The notes under the pieces are model-generated. The model was not told the DNA's origin. It did no database searches and saw only the letters and a program-made list of their open reading frames with translations. From Streptomyces sp. NBC_01268 (lineage in GTDB: Bacteria; Actinomycetota; Actinomycetes; Streptomycetales; Streptomycetaceae): 64,000 bases of DNA. The translations under genes were made by a program, and so were the position numbers. The stretch is taken from positions 8,120,001 through 8,184,000 of the forward strand of contig NZ_CP108454.1 of assembly GCF_036240795.1 (NCBI RefSeq), written 5' to 3'. The stretch's first letter is position 1; each line of letters opens with the position of its first letter. Shown piece by piece: positions 42,976-50,592 of this stretch.

Positions 42976-44655
42976 GTGACCCGTTCCCGTTCCGAATTCC
43001 GTTCCCATTCCGCCGAGCCGCCCCGAGCTCTCGAGCGCACGGGCCCCCTCACCTTCGGGCAGCTCGCGCAGCTCGTGGAGTACGAGGAAGTGCTCGTCGG
43101 CGCCCCGGAAGCCGCGTGGACCCGGACGCTGACCCAGCGATGGGCTCTCCCTGCGGACACCGAGGTCTCCGCGGTACGCGACGCCTTGGCGCTGCTTGCC
43201 CGCCGGCACGAGATCGTCCGTACGACCTTCGAGCGGGACGACTCCGGAGACCCGGTCCAGAAGGTGTGGAAACCGGGAGCCGAGCGGATCCGGACGATCG
43301 ACCCGGGAGCTCTTGCGAGCGAGGCCGGATGGACAGAGTCCTACCTGGCGTCGCTCCGGCGAGAGCCGCTTCCCGTCGGCATGGAGCCGCCGATCACCTT
43401 CGACATCCTTGCCGAGGGAGACACGGCGAAGGACGTGCTGATCGCGTTCCACCACATCGTCGCCGACTACCGGAGCATGCAGATCCTCCACCGCGAGTTC
43501 CTCAGCGCGTTGACGCTGCTGAGCCAGGGGAAGACGGATCTGGCGGTCGCGCCGCCACGGCAGCCGATCGACGAGGCGCTGATCCAGGCGGCTCGCGCCG
43601 GCCAGGAGGGCGACGGTCTCGAGCCCTGGCGGGAGGTGCTGGACGCGACGGCCCCCACCTCGTACCCGCGGTGGGACGAACGCCGCTCGGCGGGCTACAC
43701 GGCCACGTTCGCATCGGAGTCGCTCCAGCACGCGGTCTCCGTCCTGTCCCAGCGGAACGGGCTGTGGCCGGCCCAGGCGTTGCTGGGCCTCTACGCCTTC
43801 GTCATCGCCCGCTACACCGGCTTGCCCTCCACGTCCCTGTGCGTCATCTCCTCCAACAGGTTCACCTATCCGACGGGCGTCCACTGCTGCGCCCTGCGTG
43901 TGCCCGTCGTCCTTCCCACGGGAGCAGTGGCTCCGGATGAGCTCATGAAGACCGTGGAGGCCGCGACAAGGAATCTGCATCGGAACGCCGACCACGACGC
44001 TCGCGCTCTTCGCAGGATGCTGGACGGCCGCCAGGAGAGCACGGGATTCAACACCCGCCTGAGACTGGAGTACAACTTCTTCTCCCGACGCGGTGGGGCC
44101 ATCCGTACGGGCATGCCGTACGGCACGCGATCCCCCAGCACATTCCGTCACGAACCCACGGAACCGGCCGACCCGACCCTCACCTATCTCGCGGCGCGGC
44201 CCGGCAGAGGAACGGAACCCATGGTGCTCTCTCTCGAAGCCAACGAAGCCTTTCTGCCGCTGCCGGCCGCCTCGGCCCTCTTGCGTGCCTTGGAAAGCCT
44301 GGGTGCGGAACTCGCGGCGGCCGGAGACGAGGAGAAGGGTCGGGAAGAGGAAGGAACCGTCAGCTGGGCCGCGCACATGGACCTCGCGCTCAACGCGCGG
44401 CCCGCGGTGTCCGGGCTGCTCGCCTTCCGGTCCGGGTACGTCGACGCGCACCGGATCGTACGGGCCGTCAACGCCGAGCTGGGTGACGGGTGCGTGGTCG
44501 ATGTGGCGGTACGTGGCCGGGGAACACCGCGCGAGCGGCTCGCGGTCCGTCTGTCAGAGTCTCCAGGGCACGAGGCGACAGCGGATCTGCTGGCGAAATT
44601 GCGTCGCCGGGCACACCGTGACCCGTCGCTGGTGATCCCGACCGAGGTAATGTGA
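42976..44655 (+). CDS. Stand-alone NRPS condensation-domain protein
   Basis: 559 residues from GTG 42976 (AAGGGAG 6 nt upstream). Residues ~20-440 are a condensation domain: LALLARRHEIVRTTFERDD, then VLIAFHHIVADYRSMQILHR with the catalytic HHxxxD (HHIVAD), ISSNRFTYPTGVHCCALRVP and LRLEYNFFSRRG. The last ~110 residues form a small alpha/beta extension (AVSGLLAFRSGYVDAHRIVR, ERLAVRLSESPGHEA), resembling the end of an adenylation domain. Condensation domains form amides between carrier-bound acyl groups and amines. With the ACP and two adenylate-forming enzymes downstream it could join an acyl or amino acid group to the ribosomal peptide. It is transcribed in the same direction, 320 bp ahead of the precursor gene. 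Confidence 0.85.
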   Translation: MTRSRSEFRSHSAEPPRALERTGPLTFGQLAQLVEYEEVLVGAPEAAWTRTLTQRWALPADTEVSAVRDALALLARRHEIVRTTFERDDSGDPVQKVWKPGAERIRTIDPGALASEAGWTESYLASLRREPLPVGMEPPITFDILAEGDTAKDVLIAFHHIVADYRSMQILHREFLSALTLLSQGKTDLAVAPPRQPIDEALIQAARAGQEGDGLEPWREVLDATAPTSYPRWDERRSAGYTATFASESLQHAVSVLSQRNGLWPAQALLGLYAFVIARYTGLPSTSLCVISSNRFTYPTGVHCCALRVPVVLPTGAVAPDELMKTVEAATRNLHRNADHDARALRRMLDGRQESTGFNTRLRLEYNFFSRRGGAIRTGMPYGTRSPSTFRHEPTEPADPTLTYLAARPGRGTEPMVLSLEANEAFLPLPAASALLRALESLGAELAAAGDEEKGREEEGTVSWAAHMDLALNARPAVSGLLAFRSGYVDAHRIVRAVNAELGDGCVVDVAVRGRGTPRERLAVRLSESPGHEATADLLAKLRRRAHRDPSLVIPTEVM

Positions 44656-44854
44656 CATTTTATTGGGCGGATACCCTGCGTAACGAGAGGGAGTGCGGGC
44701 TTCGGTCCGCCGACCGGGTGGTCGAGGTCCTGGTAGCCCCCACCAGCCAATCTCTGTTTCTGGGAGTCTCAGAGTCAACTGGCCTTAATCCGCGCTGTAG
44801 TGACAGACGGTCAGCTCCGGTGTTCGTTCGGCCCTGCTCCCGGACCACTACTCC

Positions 44855-44884
44855 TTGACCGTCGTTGAGCAGGCCTCCTAGCGT
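44855..44884 (+). promoter_or_regulatory. Promoter of the precursor gene
   Basis: TTGACC (44855-44860), an 18-bp spacer and TAGCGT (44879-44884) form a good HrdB-type promoter. Transcription would start near 44891, excluding the longer in-frame ATG 44886 and leaving ATG 44976, which has GAAGGG 6 nt upstream. Confidence 0.6.
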
Positions 44885-44975
44885 GATGCCACGGCGATCT
44901 CGTCGTGCCATGCGAGGCAGACATGGCGCGGGGGGACCGTTCGTTGTCCGTGTTGGCAGACAAGAAGGGCTGAAA

Positions 44976-45266
44976 ATGGCTATGACTGACGGTCGGGCGA
45001 TGGTCCCGGCTTCGAGTGACAACGGTCGTGCGCGGGCGATGGTCCCGGCTTCGAGTGACAACGGTCGTGCGCGGGCGATGGTCCCGGCTTCGAGTGACAA
45101 TGGCCGTGCGCGGGCGATGGTCCCGGCTTCGAGTGACAATGGCCGTGCGCGGGCGATGGTCCCGGCTTCGAGTGACAACGGCCGCGTCCGGGCGATGGTC
45201 CCGGCTTCCAGTGACAACGGCCGCGTCCGGCCGACGGCCCTGGCCTCCCGTCACAACGCTCGCTGA
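44976..45266 (+). CDS. Multi-core RiPP precursor peptide
   Basis: 96 residues: a six-residue N-terminus (MAMTDG), then RAMVPASSDNG six times without change, separated by RA (four times) or RV (twice), and a degenerate seventh unit RPTALASRHNAR before the stop. The unit is 13 residues. Each core has two adjacent Ser, substrates for YcaO-type cyclodehydration to oxazoles; there is no Cys. Arg at every junction suits release by the M16 peptidase. A recognisable leader is absent, which is unusual. Sequence and position beside a YcaO operon support the call; processing and modification are inference. Confidence 0.85.
   Translation: MAMTDGRAMVPASSDNGRARAMVPASSDNGRARAMVPASSDNGRARAMVPASSDNGRARAMVPASSDNGRVRAMVPASSDNGRVRPTALASRHNAR
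44994..45266 (+). repeat. Seven 39-bp core repeats of the precursor
   Basis: Units start at 44994, 45033, 45072, 45111, 45150, 45189 and 45228. Units 1-2 and 3-4 are identical within pairs, and units 1-6 differ only at synonymous sites and in the RA/RV linker; unit 7 is diverged. The pattern indicates stepwise duplication under selection on the core. Confidence 0.95.
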
Positions 45267-45572
45267 CACCAGGCCGTTTGGGCTTCTCCCGCGGGTTCCG
45301 GGTGCACGCGTGACTCGTTCCCCGCGATGAGCGGCCCGGCGTGATCGCCGCAGAGAGAAGGGCGCTTCGTTCGCCCCTCCGTGCGACAGCGACAGAGGCC
45401 GCCCGTTCGGGCCGGCGTGAAGTGCGTACCGCGCTTCGGACGGGCGGCTGCCGTCAGGCAGCGCATATCAGCACAGTCCCACGTCAACGACGTCCGCACG
45501 CGGTCGTCCAGGTTCTCGACGACGGCGTGCGACTGGTGCTTCCGGGACACCGACACCCCTAGTGAGGAAACC
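45267..45572 (+). other. Intergenic leader between precursor and operon
   Basis: 306 bp without a supported gene. A short hairpin (45360-45364 with 45372-45376) could attenuate read-through so that the precursor is made in excess of the enzymes; the stem is only 5 bp, so this is weak. A GAGGAAA ribosome site lies at the right edge before GTG 45573. Confidence 0.4.
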
Positions 45573-46961
45573 GTGCCGACCAAGAGCGCGAACTTGGGCG
45601 AGGCGCTCGACGGTTGGCTCGACGCGACGACGCACGGACTCGGCGACGTGCCCGCCGACCTCGTCGACGATGCCGCCGCGGCGTCCGCGGACTTCATGCT
45701 CTGCGCGTTGATCAGCCGGCTGCTGCCGGCCGAAGACGGGCGGGAGCGCGATCAGGGCATGGAGGCTGCCGGTCCGGCCGTGTGGTGGACCGGAGCGGTT
45801 CACCGTGCGGAGGTGGCGGCGGAGGCGAACCTGCTGGCGGGGATCGCCGCCGACTTCGACGCGGTGCACTACCTGGCCGGTGGTCATCTCTCGGCCTTCC
45901 TGGCGCCGGCGCTGCTCGGCCGCAGGGACCTGCCCCTGGACGCGGCACTTCGGCTGCAGGCCATCGCCACGGAGTTCGCCGTCCGTGTCGGCCAGGTGAT
46001 CAAGGACCGTGCACGCCTCAAGGGGCTGCACGTCACCCCCCTCGTGGGCGGATTGAGCAGTGTGTACGCGCTCGCGCTCGCCAACGGCTACTCCCCGGAC
46101 CGGGTGAAGTGGTGTCTGCGGCTCTTCCTTTCGACGTTCCGGTCCGACTACGGGCTCCTGGGCAGCGACGGGCGCCTCTACCAGATGGCCCAGGCCATGC
46201 GGCAGGCCCATGCCGCCGTCGCCGAGGGGGGTGTCCACACGCGCCTCGACCTCGCCTCGGCCCGTGAGTGGTGGCGGCCCCTCACGACGCTCGGCATCCC
46301 GATCGACTCCCCGACTGAATCGAACGCAGCCCATGACCTCCCGGCCGGTCTGCCGGACGGCTGGATCTCCGGCGACAGGTTCACCGACCTGAAACCGATG
46401 CCGTGCTGTGCGTACTTCTTCTCCGTCCTCGCGGTGGTCGCCGGGCTGCGTGGCCGTGTCGCCACCGATTCCGTCCGCCGGCTGGAGGTCCACGTCCCCC
46501 GGTACGCGTTCGTCGCCCACCGTGGTGCGGGCGACGGCTCGTGGCTGGCGCCGTTCGACCTGGCCCACAACGTCGCGATCTGCTGGCTTCTGGGGCGGGA
46601 CAGCTGGACCCCGCTGCCCGAGCTGACCCGTGACGAGGTCCGCGCGATGCGCGAGCTGGTCCACCTGCGCGTCACCTCCGACGACCTGCCGGTGACCGCC
46701 GTGGCCGTGACGGCGGACGGAACCGGCGCCGAAGTCACGCTGGCGGCAGGGGACTTGCCCCCGGTCGACGGTGCCGCCCGACGCCACGCTGCCCTGCGGC
46801 AGAAATGCGACGTCGTCCGGCGGCGCCTCGGACCCGCGTGGAACGCGCCGCGTGCCGACCAAGGGGCGGGCGAACTCCTGCGTGAGCTGCTGGACAGGAG
46901 CGGACAGGACGTACGGGGCCTGGCGACCGGCCTTCCCACACTGAACGGAGCATTCCAGTGA
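45573..46961 (+). CDS. MmgE/PrpD-family protein in the peptide cluster
   Basis: 462 residues from GTG 45573. The MmgE/PrpD fold is recognised from AAEANLLAGIAADFDAVHYL, GGHLSAFLAPALLGRRDLPL (the His-Pro-like active-site loop, here HLS), IATEFAVRVGQVIKD and the second-domain RFTDLKPMPCCAYFFSVLAV. Family members are 2-methylcitrate dehydratase, cis-aconitate decarboxylase and iminodisuccinate epimerase, all acting beside a carboxylate or imine. In a RiPP operon the expected substrate is the peptide, perhaps its Asp-Asn, by dehydration, epimerisation or cyclisation; that is inference. Its end overlaps the next start by 4 bp. Confidence 0.7.
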   Translation: MPTKSANLGEALDGWLDATTHGLGDVPADLVDDAAAASADFMLCALISRLLPAEDGRERDQGMEAAGPAVWWTGAVHRAEVAAEANLLAGIAADFDAVHYLAGGHLSAFLAPALLGRRDLPLDAALRLQAIATEFAVRVGQVIKDRARLKGLHVTPLVGGLSSVYALALANGYSPDRVKWCLRLFLSTFRSDYGLLGSDGRLYQMAQAMRQAHAAVAEGGVHTRLDLASAREWWRPLTTLGIPIDSPTESNAAHDLPAGLPDGWISGDRFTDLKPMPCCAYFFSVLAVVAGLRGRVATDSVRRLEVHVPRYAFVAHRGAGDGSWLAPFDLAHNVAICWLLGRDSWTPLPELTRDEVRAMRELVHLRVTSDDLPVTAVAVTADGTGAEVTLAAGDLPPVDGAARRHAALRQKCDVVRRRLGPAWNAPRADQGAGELLRELLDRSGQDVRGLATGLPTLNGAFQ

Positions 46962-47551
46962 CTTTTCCTCCGGTTGAGATATCCCGTCTGTACCTCCATT
47001 CCTCACCGTCCCGCGAGGCGGTCCGCCGGGAGGTGGAGTCGCTGGTGAGCGGTGACGCGCGACTCGGCGCGGTGCCTGCGGCCGGGTCCTACGGTCCCGG
47101 AGTGCTGTGCGTGGACGTGGCCGGATTCGAGGAACGGCAGGACGTGCTCGCGCGTGCGCCGCACGTCGTGCGTCGAGGTGGCCTGCACCTGCCCGTCGTC
47201 ATCGACGACGAGGGCACGTCGATCGGTCCGCTCACGACGCCGGGCTTCTCGGCCTGTCTGCAATGTGCCGCGCACGTCGCGGACCGGGCGGCCCCGACCC
47301 CGGACCCCGCCGCCGTGCCGTCCCCCGCGCCCGCCGCCCTCACCCCCCTCGTCGCCGCCCTCATCTCGGCCACCGTCGCCCTCGAGGCCGGCAGGATCGT
47401 GTGCGACCCCGACCGGCTGCCCCTCTCCCTCGGCCACGTCGTCCGCGTCGAGCACGACACCGGGGCGGTGGCGATACTCGCCGTCACCCAGGTCGACGGG
47501 TGCGAGGTGTGCGGGTCCCTCATCGAGCTCGCCCTGGGGGGAGAGCTGTGA
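46958..47551 (+). CDS. Short ThiF-like cyclodehydratase partner (TOMM E1-like), N-terminally reduced
   Basis: 197 residues from GTG 46958, coupled by GTGA to the preceding gene. VIDDEGTSIGPLTTPGFSACLQC is followed by a second pair GCEVC: C100-x-x-C103 and C182-x-x-C185, the zinc site of TOMM E1-like (ocin-ThiF-like) proteins, which bind the precursor and activate the YcaO enzyme. SIGPLTTPG is the family hallmark. The usual proteins are longer (about 350 residues or more); here the N-terminal part is only ~80 residues, and the adenylation motif is missing. It overlaps the YcaO start by 4 bp, so the two should form one cyclodehydratase. Confidence 0.75.
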   Translation: MTFPPVEISRLYLHSSPSREAVRREVESLVSGDARLGAVPAAGSYGPGVLCVDVAGFEERQDVLARAPHVVRRGGLHLPVVIDDEGTSIGPLTTPGFSACLQCAAHVADRAAPTPDPAAVPSPAPAALTPLVAALISATVALEAGRIVCDPDRLPLSLGHVVRVEHDTGAVAILAVTQVDGCEVCGSLIELALGGEL

Positions 47552-48747
47552 ACGACGGCGTACGCCCGGCCGCCCCCGACACCCTTGGCCTGCTGGAGGA
47601 CCTCCTCGTCCGGCGGAGCGGGTCGATCTCCTCGCTGCAGCCCCTCGACGACTTCTACAACGACGAGCCCCGGGGGCAGGGATGGGTCGCACAGCTGCCG
47701 CCGAACGCCCACCGGCCGCAGGGGACCGCAGCCCTTCCCCGGGCCACCGGAGGCCGTGGCCGTGACCGCCTCGCCCGGCTGAAGGCGGTGATGGAGGCGG
47801 CCGAGCGCATCAGCCTCAGTACGGTGCCGCCCGAGCGCCTGACGTACGGCACGGCCGCCGAGCTCTCCGACCGCCTCGGTCCCGAGGCCTTCCCCGAACC
47901 CTGGCGCGGGTCCCCGGCCTGGGAGCGGCCCATGCACTGGTGCCGTGCCGTCAGGATCGGCGCCGAGGAGGCCGGTTTCGTCCTGGTGCCCGCCCAGTTG
48001 GTCTACTGCCCCTACTGGGAGCCGGACCGGCAAGCCATGCTGTGGGATCCGAGCAGCAACGGCGCGGCGGCCGCGTTCTCCTACGGCGACGCGGTGGCGC
48101 GTGCCTCGCGGGAGGCCTTCGAGCGCCATGTGATCCTGCTGGCGCACTACCTCCGGCTCGGCGGTGAGGAGCTCGACTGGCTCGACCTGGCGCTGGAGCC
48201 GGGGGCGCTGCTGATGGGGCTCGAAGCCCGCACTCTCGGCCTGCGCGTCCGGGTCGCCTGCCTGGTGCGCACCCCCTTCCCCGTGGTGGTCTGCGTCGTG
48301 GTCGACCCGACGAAGCGTTTTCCCGCGCTCACCACGGGAAGCGCGTGCGCGGTCACCGTCGAGCAGGCGGCGAGCTCCGCCATCAGCGAGGCCCTCCACG
48401 CCCGCAGGCAGGCACGGGACTTCCTCACGGACGTGCCGCCGGTGGAGGCGTCCGACCTCGAGACGATCGAGGAGCGGGTCGTCTACTGGGGACAGCCGGA
48501 CGCGCCCGGGCGACTGGAGTACCTCTTCGGCGGCTCCAGGCCCCTCGAGGGCACGTACACGCAGGGATACCTGGACGAGGGGTACGCGGCCGAGGTGACG
48601 GCCCCGCAGCTCGCCGACGCCGGTGTCAGCGTCGTGAAGGTCGTCCATCCGCGGCTGCAACCCCTCTTCTTCGCCGAGAGCGACAAGCTCCTGCTGGAGC
48701 AGGCACGCCGTTCGGCCATGTCCACCGATCCGCACCCCTACGCCTGA
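47548..48747 (+). CDS. YcaO cyclodehydratase
   Basis: 399 residues from GTG 47548. YcaO ATP-site motifs are present: DRLARLKAVMEAAERISLST (E-x(2)-E-R helix), SSNGAAAAFSYGDAVARASR with EAFERHVILL, then AASSAISEALHARRQARDF. The C-terminus ends TDPHPYA, like the Pro-rich tails needed for catalysis in cyclodehydratases. These enzymes phosphorylate backbone amides with ATP to form azolines from Ser, Thr or Cys. Because the core contains only Ser residues, oxazolines are expected. Translationally coupled to the E1-like partner upstream; a SagB-type dehydrogenase gene follows 9 bp downstream. Confidence 0.9.
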   Translation: MNDGVRPAAPDTLGLLEDLLVRRSGSISSLQPLDDFYNDEPRGQGWVAQLPPNAHRPQGTAALPRATGGRGRDRLARLKAVMEAAERISLSTVPPERLTYGTAAELSDRLGPEAFPEPWRGSPAWERPMHWCRAVRIGAEEAGFVLVPAQLVYCPYWEPDRQAMLWDPSSNGAAAAFSYGDAVARASREAFERHVILLAHYLRLGGEELDWLDLALEPGALLMGLEARTLGLRVRVACLVRTPFPVVVCVVVDPTKRFPALTTGSACAVTVEQAASSAISEALHARRQARDFLTDVPPVEASDLETIEERVVYWGQPDAPGRLEYLFGGSRPLEGTYTQGYLDEGYAAEVTAPQLADAGVSVVKVVHPRLQPLFFAESDKLLLEQARRSAMSTDPHPYA

Positions 48748-48756
48748 CAGGACACG

Positions 48757-49548
48757 ATGACGATGGCGGACAAGGAAGCGACGGCCACCGCGCTCGACTT
48801 CCACCGCGGCACCCACGCCGATGCCGCGATGCTGGCCGACTGGCAAATGCTGCCGACCGACCAGTGGCCGGACGAGTGGTTCACGTACAACGAGAAGGTC
48901 TACCCACGCCTGGACGGCACCCCGCTGCCGGTCCCCGGATCCCCTCCTTCCGCGGCGGGCGCCGACTGGCTCGAACGCCGGACCAGCACCCGCACCCCTC
49001 TCGACGAGATGACGCTCGCCGACCTCGCCCACGTCCTCTGGTACACGACGCACTCCCGGCCGGCCGACCAGGACGGCCCCCTCGACTGGCACCGCCCGTA
49101 CCCCTCGGCCGGCGGCCGGCTGGGGTGCGAGTTCTACGTCATCGCGCAGAACGTTTCGGGACTGACCTCCGGGGTCTACAACTACCAGGTAAGACAGCAT
49201 GAGTTGGTGCGCCTCCGGGCGGGACTGACTCCGAAGGTCCTGCGCTTCCTCTTCGGCGACGGATGGACGGCACGCACCTGCGCCTTCGTCGTCGCGACGG
49301 TCTCGCTCGACCGGCTGGAGACCAAGTACGGCCAACGGGGCTACCGGTACGGCCTCGTGGAAGCCGGCGCGGCCGCCCAGACGCTCTGTCTCGTCGCGGC
49401 CTCGGCATCCCTGGGCACCTGCGTCATCGGCGGATTCGCCGACGTACCGATGGGCCAACTCCTCTTGTGCACACCGAACTCGGAACTCCCCGTGCTGGCC
49501 GTCGCCTTCGGCGACATCGAGGAGGGACGAGCCGATGCTCGTGACTGA
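48757..49548 (+). CDS. SagB-type FMN azoline dehydrogenase (nitroreductase fold)
   Basis: 263 residues. The nitroreductase fold of the ThcOx/SagB group: LERRTSTRTPLDEMTLADLA, RPYPSAGGRLGCEFYVIAQN (the PSAGG FMN phosphate motif), VYNYQVRQHELVRL, YGLVEAGAAAQTLCLVAASA and CVIGGFAD. Enzymes of this group oxidise azolines to azoles with FMN. Adjacent YcaO and E1-like proteins make that function very likely. It overlaps the JmjC gene by 14 bp. The N-terminal ~65 residues are an extension of unknown role. Confidence 0.88.
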   Translation: MTMADKEATATALDFHRGTHADAAMLADWQMLPTDQWPDEWFTYNEKVYPRLDGTPLPVPGSPPSAAGADWLERRTSTRTPLDEMTLADLAHVLWYTTHSRPADQDGPLDWHRPYPSAGGRLGCEFYVIAQNVSGLTSGVYNYQVRQHELVRLRAGLTPKVLRFLFGDGWTARTCAFVVATVSLDRLETKYGQRGYRYGLVEAGAAAQTLCLVAASASLGTCVIGGFADVPMGQLLLCTPNSELPVLAVAFGDIEEGRADARD

Positions 49549-50590
49549 CCACGCGGTCGACAGCGTCCTGGGCGTGTCGCATGCCGAGCTGTCCGAGGCC
49601 ATGGGCAGACGGTGGTTCCACAAGACAGGCGCCCTGAGGCCGGAGGCCACGTTCGGATGGAACGCCCTCAACAAGGCACTGCGGTACGGGAATCTGGGCA
49701 CCGACCAGGTCCGCCTGGTCGGCGGCGACGTGGCGACCGAAGAACTGTTCCACCGCGCCGTCGCGGGCGGCTCCCGGGTGTACCACCGGATCGCCCCGCA
49801 GGCCGTACACCGGGGGCTCGACAGCGGTGGCACCCTCGTCATCGACCAGCTCGACCTGGTGGACCCCTGGGCCGACCAGGTGGCGCGCGCCCTGTCGGGG
49901 GTCTTCTCGGCGCGGGTCCAGGCCAATGTCTACGCCTCGCTGCGCGGCGCGCCGGGCTTCGGCGCGCACCGTGACACCCATGACGTCTTCGTCGTCCAGG
50001 GCAGCGGGCGCAAGCACTGGACCGTGGCGCCGGGCGACGGCACCGACGAGGTGCGCCTCACCATGGAACCGGGCGACGTCCTGTATCTGCCCGAGGGCAC
50101 GACCCACGACGTGGCCACGCACGCGCAAGGATCCCTGCACATCACGTTCGCCGTCCCCCGGCCGAACCTGCAAGAGCTCCTGACATGGCGGGCCGCTGAT
50201 TCGGGCGGCACCTTCCTGCGCACCGCCGTCGACCCGTCCGACCCCGCGGCCGCCGCCGCGTCCGTCGCGCAGTGGGCGGGACGTGTCGTCGGCGAGGCCG
50301 ACATCCGCCGCTTCCTGGAGGACGCTGTTGGCGGCGCCATGGCACCCTCCTGCACGAACCTGCCCTATGCGTGCGGTGACCCGTCCGTTCTGGAGGGACT
50401 GTCCGCGCGGCGGTCGTTCGTCTGCGTCCTGCCCGACGGGGCCACCGACCACGCGCGGGTCCTCGCCCGGCTGACGGCGACCGACCGTACCCCTGTGAAG
50501 GAACTCCTCGCTGGCGTCGCGGTGGACGACCCGGTCGCCGTCGTCGGCGATCTCATGCGGTGGGGCCTGATCGACGTGTCGGAGACGTGA
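49535..50590 (+). CDS. JmjC/cupin_4-type Fe(II)/2OG oxygenase (ROXA/YcfD-like)
   Basis: 351 residues from ATG 49535 (GAGGAGGGA 7 nt upstream). The JmjC core is GAPGFGAHRDTHDVFVVQGS with H145-x-D147, GRKHWTVAPG, then EPGDVLYLPEGTTHDVATHA supplying the third ligand H191 and GSLHITFAV closing the barrel. A C-terminal ~120-residue winged-helix-like domain follows, as in ribosomal oxygenases such as YcfD. Such enzymes hydroxylate residues of proteins. In this operon a side chain of the core peptide (for example Val, Pro, Asp or Asn) is the probable target. Confidence 0.82.
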   Translation: MLVTDHAVDSVLGVSHAELSEAMGRRWFHKTGALRPEATFGWNALNKALRYGNLGTDQVRLVGGDVATEELFHRAVAGGSRVYHRIAPQAVHRGLDSGGTLVIDQLDLVDPWADQVARALSGVFSARVQANVYASLRGAPGFGAHRDTHDVFVVQGSGRKHWTVAPGDGTDEVRLTMEPGDVLYLPEGTTHDVATHAQGSLHITFAVPRPNLQELLTWRAADSGGTFLRTAVDPSDPAAAAASVAQWAGRVVGEADIRRFLEDAVGGAMAPSCTNLPYACGDPSVLEGLSARRSFVCVLPDGATDHARVLARLTATDRTPVKELLAGVAVDDPVAVVGDLMRWGLIDVSET

Positions 50591-50592
50591 GC

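Noticed and set aside
44886..44978. Longer precursor N-terminus from ATG 44886 that would give a leader peptide
   Set aside because: The predicted transcript start (~44891) lies downstream of it, it has no Shine-Dalgarno, and the Arg-rich translation does not resemble TOMM leaders. Kept as a possibility in the findings.
44660..45269. Antisense repeat-encoding frames over the precursor gene
   Set aside because: They only reflect the 39-bp repeat read on the other strand; there is no ribosome site, and changes between units are synonymous only in the forward frame.
45573..46961. Reading the MmgE/PrpD protein as a metabolic 2-methylcitrate dehydratase
   Set aside because: No prp genes are present and it is translationally coupled to the E1-like and YcaO genes.
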